Assembly: GCA_003233535.1 (NCBI GenBank)
Contig: QIMA01000158.1
Coordinates: 1 to 10,248, forward strand
Length of the DNA: 10,248 nt
Direction of reading: 5' to 3'
Source: Rhodanobacteraceae bacterium
GTDB lineage: Bacteria > Pseudomonadota > Gammaproteobacteria > Xanthomonadales > SZUA-5
Part shown: in pieces, positions 6,933-10,248 of the stretch
How the letters are laid out: every line of letters starts with the position of its first letter
Numbering within the stretch: position 1 is the stretch's first letter
Program-made: the position numbers and the translations under genes
Notes under the pieces: generated by a model
Database searches by the model: none
What the model was told of the DNA's origin: nothing
Seen by the model: the letters and a program-made list of their open reading frames with translations, nothing else

Positions 6933-7577
6933 ATGACTATCGCCGTATTTAGCGCTGCGCGTTTCGCCGAATGCGCCCAGGCCATTGCTGAACAGGCCGC
7001 CGATCTTGCTGCCAAGGGCTGGATACCGGCGACCAGCGGCAATTTCTCGCTGCGCATGGACGACCAGCATGTCGCAGTCACCGCTTCTGGCTGCAACAAG
7101 GCTGCATTGACCCCGCAGGAAGTGCTGGTCGTGGATCTGCATGGCAAGCCGCTGTTGACCCACGGCAAGCCTTCGGCAGAAACCGAGTTGCATACGCAGA
7201 TCTATCGGCGCTTTCCGGAGATTGGCGCGGTGCTGCACACGCACTCGCTCAACCAAACGCTGGCGTCGAAGGTGTTTGCCGCCGAAGAACGGTTGGAGAT
7301 TGCGGGTTACGAGCTGCTCAAAGCATTTTCTGGCTACGCGAGCCACGAAGACCACATCGTCATACCGGTGTTTGCTAATAGCCAGGATATGGGCGAGTTG
7401 GCTGCGGCGATCGACGACTACTTGGCCCATAAGCCGATCACTCATGCTTATTTGATCGACGGGCATGGCGCTTACGCCTGGGGTGCGACGATGGCGGATG
7501 CGCGTCGTCATCTGGATGCGCTGGAATTTCTGTTGAGCTGTGAACTGGAAATGCGGAGATTGCGCTCACATCGATAA
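6933..7577 (+). CDS. mtnB: Methylthioribulose-1-phosphate dehydratase (methionine salvage)
   Basis: This zinc-dependent class II aldolase-fold enzyme dehydrates 5-methylthioribulose 1-phosphate to the diketone that MtnC then uses, in the cytoplasm. The 214-residue product shows [13 protein letters not shown] (29-41), TASGCNK (50-56), the zinc ligands H102 and H104 in LHTHS and H178 in DGHGAYAWG, and E127 in GYELLKAF at the position of the catalytic glutamate known in human APIP. The length is normal for the family. ATG 6933 is preferred over GTG 6909, since a -10-like TATAGT (6905-6910) overlaps that GTG; AAGAGGG precedes ATG at short spacing. It is the first gene of the mtn cluster. Its stop codon TAA (7575-7577) lies inside the mtnD remnant, so the last few residues may have changed when the deletion occurred, far from the active site. 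Confidence 0.93.
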   Translation: MTIAVFSAARFAECAQAIAEQAADLAAKGWIPATSGNFSLRMDDQHVAVTASGCNKAALTPQEVLVVDLHGKPLLTHGKPSAETELHTQIYRRFPEIGAVLHTHSLNQTLASKVFAAEERLEIAGYELLKAFSGYASHEDHIVIPVFANSQDMGELAAAIDDYLAHKPITHAYLIDGHGAYAWGATMADARRHLDALEFLLSCELEMRRLRSHR

Positions 7578-7764
7578 TCGGGTGTATGAAGTATCTTGCG
7601 AGCGCGGCGATCTCATTTCGGTGCCGGCCGGCACGCGTCACTGGTTCGATATGGGACCGGCGCCGAGTTTCGTTGCGATCCGGCTGTTCATCAATCCCGA
7701 GGGTTGGGTCGCATCATTCACCGGCAGCGACATCGCCGAACGATTTCCAAGGCTGCAAGCATGA
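7563..7764 (+). pseudogene. mtnD: Acireductone dioxygenase remnant, N-terminal about 60% deleted
   Basis: From about 7567 the frame reads [19 protein letters not shown], then [20 protein letters not shown] and a tail ending ERFPRLQA, stopping at TGA 7762-7764. This is the C-terminal third of MtnD, the cupin enzyme that oxidises acireductone to the 2-keto precursor of methionine. The family has about 180 residues; only some 66 remain. The histidine in GTRHWFD, equal to the fourth metal ligand (His140 in the Klebsiella enzyme), is present, but the part with the H-x-H-x3-E ligands is missing. No mtnD start codon remains; the frame opens upstream only through mtnB codons (GTG 7540). The stop overlaps the mtnC start as ATGA, the original operon joint. 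A stable active enzyme is not expected. An assembly error is the main alternative. Confidence 0.85.
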
Positions 7765-8438
7765 CCATCAAAGCCATCGTCACCGACGTTGAAGGCACCA
7801 CGAGCGATATCGATTTCGTCCGTAAGTGCTTGTTTCCTTATGCGCGCGAACGCATGCCCGAGTTTATCAAGACTCACGGTCTGGATGATGAGCTAAGGAA
7901 ATTACTGGCGATGGTGGTCGCCGAAACTGATCTCCAGGCGGGGGATTGGGAAGGAATCGCCGAACGTCTGCAGCACTGGATCGATGAGGATCTTAAGCAC
8001 ACGGCGCTCAAGGCGATCCAGGGGATGATCTGGCGTGAAGGATTTGAGCAAGACGTATTCCGATCTCACGTCTATCCCGACGCCGTTCACCACTTGCGTC
8101 GCTGGCACGCTGACGGCATCGCGCTGTACGTCTATTCCTCTGGTTCGATCGCGGCTCAGCAGCTGTACTTTCGCCACTCTGCGGCGGGTGATCTGTCTGA
8201 CTTGTTCAGCGGCCACTACGACACGACGTCGGGGGGCAAGCGGATCGCGGAGTCTTATCGCAAGATCGCTGCTGATATCGGTCACGCGCCTGCTGGTCTG
8301 CTGTTCTTGTCCGACATTGAGGCCGAGCTGGATGCCGCTAAGGAGGCCGACTGGCAGACCGTGCAGGTGGTTCGCGAAGGGACGATGCCTAGCGACCGTC
8401 ACCGGCAAGTGGCCGAGTTCGGCGGCGTGGGAATCTAG
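7761..8438 (+). CDS. mtnC: Acireductone synthase / enolase-phosphatase E1 (methionine salvage)
   Basis: This HAD-superfamily enzyme enolises 2,3-diketo-5-methylthiopentyl-1-phosphate and removes the phosphate to give acireductone. The 225-residue product has the family motifs: [12 protein letters not shown] (9-20; nucleophile D9 and E11 in the MASA-type motif I), LYVYSSGS (122-129, motif II), K160 in SGGKR (motif III) and [11 protein letters not shown] (183-193, motif IV), plus the conserved [15 protein letters not shown] cap segment at 81-91. The length is typical. The start ATG overlaps the mtnD stop (ATGA), with AAGG (7749-7752) eight bases upstream. The stop TAG (8436-8438) is part of the terminal CTAG of repeat copy 3, which therefore sits exactly at the gene end. 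A longer frame opening at 7596 reads through the mtnD remnant in another frame and is not used. Confidence 0.94.
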   Translation: MTIKAIVTDVEGTTSDIDFVRKCLFPYARERMPEFIKTHGLDDELRKLLAMVVAETDLQAGDWEGIAERLQHWIDEDLKHTALKAIQGMIWREGFEQDVFRSHVYPDAVHHLRRWHADGIALYVYSSGSIAAQQLYFRHSAAGDLSDLFSGHYDTTSGGKRIAESYRKIAADIGHAPAGLLFLSDIEAELDAAKEADWQTVQVVREGTMPSDRHRQVAEFGGVGI

Positions 8439-8589
8439 CCCGGAATTTCATAAACTTCACGCGCCCTTGATCGCCCAGCGACTTTTCCTCCGTCGGGGGT
8501 ATGAACCACTACACCGCTCCTGCGGAAAAACCACTGGCCTACCAATGTCCTGCGCGAGCATCGCGCGAGTTCATGAAATTCCGGGCTAG
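8435..8589 (+). repeat. Palindromic dispersed repeat, copy 3 (155 bp)
   Basis: The ends are CTAGCCCGGAATTTCAT and ATGAAATTCCGGGCTAG, perfectly complementary over 17 bases. The copy is in opposite orientation to copy 1 and shares its internal blocks, including an identical 21-base segment at 8501-8521 and the GCGCGA/TCGCGC hairpin (8552-8566), whose three-base loop differs between copies. Its CTAG supplies the stop codon of mtnC. Read as RNA, the terminal inverted repeat could fold into a long stem at the 3' end of the mtn transcript. Confidence 0.88.
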
Positions 8590-8696
8590 CTCATCCGAAC
8601 GCCGCGGCGAGCTTTGCTCGTGACGCGGTGGCTGTCTAGCGAGCGCCGCACTCTTCGGCGAATTTGGCTCGTAGGCGGACCCGTGCTGAAAGGCAC

Positions 8697-8724
8697 TCGA
8701 AATCGACACTGCGACCCCGATAAT
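8697..8724 (+). promoter_or_regulatory. Weak candidate sigma-70 promoter for the C13 peptidase gene
   Basis: TCGAAA (8697-8702) and GATAAT (8719-8724) are separated by 16 bases and match four and five of the six consensus bases respectively. If used, transcription would start near 8731, downstream of the earliest possible start codon (TTG 8614), which supports a start at GTG 8758. This is judged by eye only. Confidence 0.3.
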
Positions 8725-8757
8725 AGGGGCTTGTTCGGCAATGCCTTGAACCGACCA

Positions 8758-10206
8758 GTGAAGTCTTTGTTAATCACGTTATGGCTAGGACTGCGGCTGC
8801 AGGTGCTGCTGCCGCCGCCGGCCAGTCAGCGCATTCGTCCGGCCGCACACTTTTGGCTGCTGCTGATTTTGCAGATTGCCAGCACCGTGCTGATCGCCTG
8901 GATGTACGCGCCAGCGGCCGCGGTCTTCGATCCGATGGGCGTGCAGAGTGATGCTTTCCTAGCCATCCTGACCTTGGGCAGCGCAGCGTTGGCTGCGACC
9001 GTACTCAAACGGCCAGTGCTGGCTTGGTCGTTGGCGGTGCTGTGGACGGCAGCGGGCCTGTGGCTGGGCTGGATTTGGGTGTTGCTTGAATGGCTGTTGG
9101 CCAGCTTCGGTATTGATTTGGCAGCCTATCCGCTGAGCATCCGGCTCGTTTTGTTGAGCTGGTGGCTGCTGATCCTGCGCCGTTCGCTGGACGGGCTAGC
9201 GCCGGACGCGGGCTGGGCCTGGCCAGGAGTGGTGGCTCTAGCCGCGGCGTTGGTCAGTGGTTTACCTGCGCTGATGCTGCCGCTGGCTAACTATTATGAG
9301 ATGGCCTATCAACTGCCAGTGGCCTATTACGATGAGTATGCGCCGCCTTGGCCGCTACGCAGCAGCCCGGAAGTGTTGCTGGCCGGCCAGCCGGCGTTAG
9401 TCGACCACGCATTAGCCAAGCTCAAGGCGCAGGACCCGCAGCGCACAGACGGCTACTTGTTGGCCTTTGGTGGCGACGGTTCGGAAACGGTGTTCCGCAA
9501 TGAAGTTGACTACGTGCGGCAGCTGTTTGCTCAGCGCTTCGGCATGCAGGGCCGGACCCTAGGCCTGCTTAATCATCCAGAGACGACCGACAAGCTGCCG
9601 CTGGCCAGTCTGACCAATCTGCGTTCGGCGCTCAAAGGAATGTCGGAGGTAATGGACCCTGAGGAAGATCTGCTGTTCTTGTTCATGACCAGCCACGGCA
9701 GTTCGGACCATCAGCTGTATGTGGATCTGCTTGGTCTACCGCTGGACCAGATCGATCCGCAGCAGCTCCGACTAGCGATTGACGATAGCGGTATCCGCTG
9801 GAAGGTCCTGGTCGTGTCTGCCTGCTATTCGGGCGGCTTTATCGACGCTTTGACCGACAGCACCACGCTAGTGATCACCGCTGCGCGTGAGGACCGTTCA
9901 TCGTTTGGCTGCGGCGTGGATTCGGATTTCACCTATTTTGGCCGCGCCTTTTTCATCGACGCGCTGAATCAAACGGCGGATTTCTTGCTTGCTTTTGACC
10001 TAGCCAAGGAGCGGATCGCCGAGCGTGAGGCAATCGAAGAACTCGATCCTTCCGAGCCACAGATTGCCAGCACGCCGCTAATCGAAGCGCGCCTGAACAG
10101 CTGGGCCGGGCAACTGGAGTTGGGGCCGGAGTTGGCCTGGTCATTGCCTGATCTCGGCGATTCGCGGGAGTCGCCAGCCGAACCGGCCTCTGACCGTAGT
10201 GACTAA
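8758..10206 (+). CDS. Polytopic membrane protein with C13 (legumain-clan) peptidase domain
   Basis: With start GTG 8758 the product has 482 residues. The first 180 carry about five hydrophobic helices (near 31-49, 66-82, 87-113, 124-141 and 155-176). A soluble domain follows from about 200: YLLAFGGDGSETVFRNEVDYV, DLLFLFMTSHGSSDHQLY with the expected catalytic H313, and VLVVSACYSGGFIDAL with the expected nucleophile C356. A histidine in SHG after one hydrophobic strand and a cysteine in SACYSGG after the next is the known clan CD pattern (legumain, GPI transamidase, caspases). The tail from about 440 is acidic and variable. The start is uncertain: the frame is open from TTG 8614, but that stretch is less hydrophobic, has no good ribosome site and would precede the candidate promoter. 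The stop TAA (10204-10206) is formed by the first bases of repeat copy 4. The substrate is unknown. Confidence 0.82.
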   Translation: MKSLLITLWLGLRLQVLLPPPASQRIRPAAHFWLLLILQIASTVLIAWMYAPAAAVFDPMGVQSDAFLAILTLGSAALAATVLKRPVLAWSLAVLWTAAGLWLGWIWVLLEWLLASFGIDLAAYPLSIRLVLLSWWLLILRRSLDGLAPDAGWAWPGVVALAAALVSGLPALMLPLANYYEMAYQLPVAYYDEYAPPWPLRSSPEVLLAGQPALVDHALAKLKAQDPQRTDGYLLAFGGDGSETVFRNEVDYVRQLFAQRFGMQGRTLGLLNHPETTDKLPLASLTNLRSALKGMSEVMDPEEDLLFLFMTSHGSSDHQLYVDLLGLPLDQIDPQQLRLAIDDSGIRWKVLVVSACYSGGFIDALTDSTTLVITAAREDRSSFGCGVDSDFTYFGRAFFIDALNQTADFLLAFDLAKERIAEREAIEELDPSEPQIASTPLIEARLNSWAGQLELGPELAWSLPDLGDSRESPAEPASDRSD

Positions 10207-10248
10207 CCCGGAGTTTCATAAACTTCATGCGCCCTCGTTAGGCCCTTG
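10203..10248 (+). repeat. Palindromic dispersed repeat, copy 4 (cut by the window edge)
   Basis: It begins CTAACCCGGAGTTTCATAAA and continues with CTTCATGCGCCCTCG, closely matching the left end of copy 3 and, on the other strand, the right end of copy 1 (TTCATAAACTTCACGCGCCCT). Its first CTAG has become CTAA, and these bases give the stop codon of the C13 peptidase gene. The right half is outside the window. Confidence 0.75.

Noticed and set aside
6777..7511. Long minus-strand ORF (244 codons) opposite mtnB
   Set aside because: It lies antisense to the clearly real mtnB, has no ribosome site or known domain, and partly runs through a palindromic repeat; it is a shadow of biased codon use.
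7596..8438. MtnC with an N-terminal extension starting at 7596
   Set aside because: The extra 55 residues are the mtnD remnant read in the wrong frame; ATG 7761 starts the conserved HAD motif at the normal distance and has a ribosome site.
6557..8589. CRISPR array or composite transposon formed by the repeats
   Set aside because: Copies are of unequal length and spacing with no uniform spacers, and the genes between them are an ordinary metabolic operon without a transposase; close copies of a dispersed element explain it better.
8614..8757. Longer C13 peptidase beginning at TTG 8614
   Set aside because: The added residues look unlike coding sequence, lack a ribosome site, and contain the candidate promoter; I keep it only as an alternative.

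Overview
The window looks like the chromosome of a GC-rich gammaproteobacterium, most probably of the Xanthomonadales/Lysobacterales type. I base this on the proteins: a CadC-like winged-helix/TolB/TPR regulator, an RmuC, a membrane-anchored C13 peptidase and an mtnB-mtnD-mtnC methionine-salvage cluster. The lineage is inferred from protein style only, with no database comparison. No rRNA, tRNA, CRISPR array, phage gene or transposase was seen.

Layout. On the minus strand at the left are the first 123 codons of a secreted beta-propeller protein that runs off the edge (369 to 1), a doubtful small ORF (691-482), and a 639-residue membrane-bound regulator (2607-688). The regulator is divergent from a small exported two-cysteine protein (2917-3330). 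Their shared intergenic region carries 11-bp-phased CTCAA repeats, a likely site for an OmpR/PhoB-type winged helix, and a perfect 15-bp tandem duplication. After a 414-bp stretch without a gene comes an alanine dehydrogenase/N5-(carboxyethyl)ornithine synthase-like oxidoreductase (3745-4905), convergent with rmuC (6531-5011, minus). The plus-strand methionine-salvage operon follows: mtnB (6933-7577), a decayed mtnD (about 7563-7764) and mtnC (7761-8438). Last is a polytopic membrane protein with a C13 (legumain-clan) peptidase domain (8758-10206).

Two points stand out. First, mtnD has lost about its first 60% by a deletion that joins the 3' end of mtnB to the mtnD C-terminal codons. Three of the four metal ligands of acireductone dioxygenase are gone, and mtnB now stops inside mtnD sequence. 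MtnB and MtnC look intact, so the pathway has a gap at this step unless another enzyme fills it.

Second, at least four copies of a palindromic dispersed repeat with ends close to CTAGCCCGGA...TCCGGGCTAG lie at 6557-6698, 6777-6851, 8435-8589 and 10203 to the window end. They fill most of the rmuC-mtnB gap. Two of them sit exactly at gene ends, so that the first bases of the repeat are the stop codons of mtnC (TAG) and of the C13 peptidase gene (TAA).
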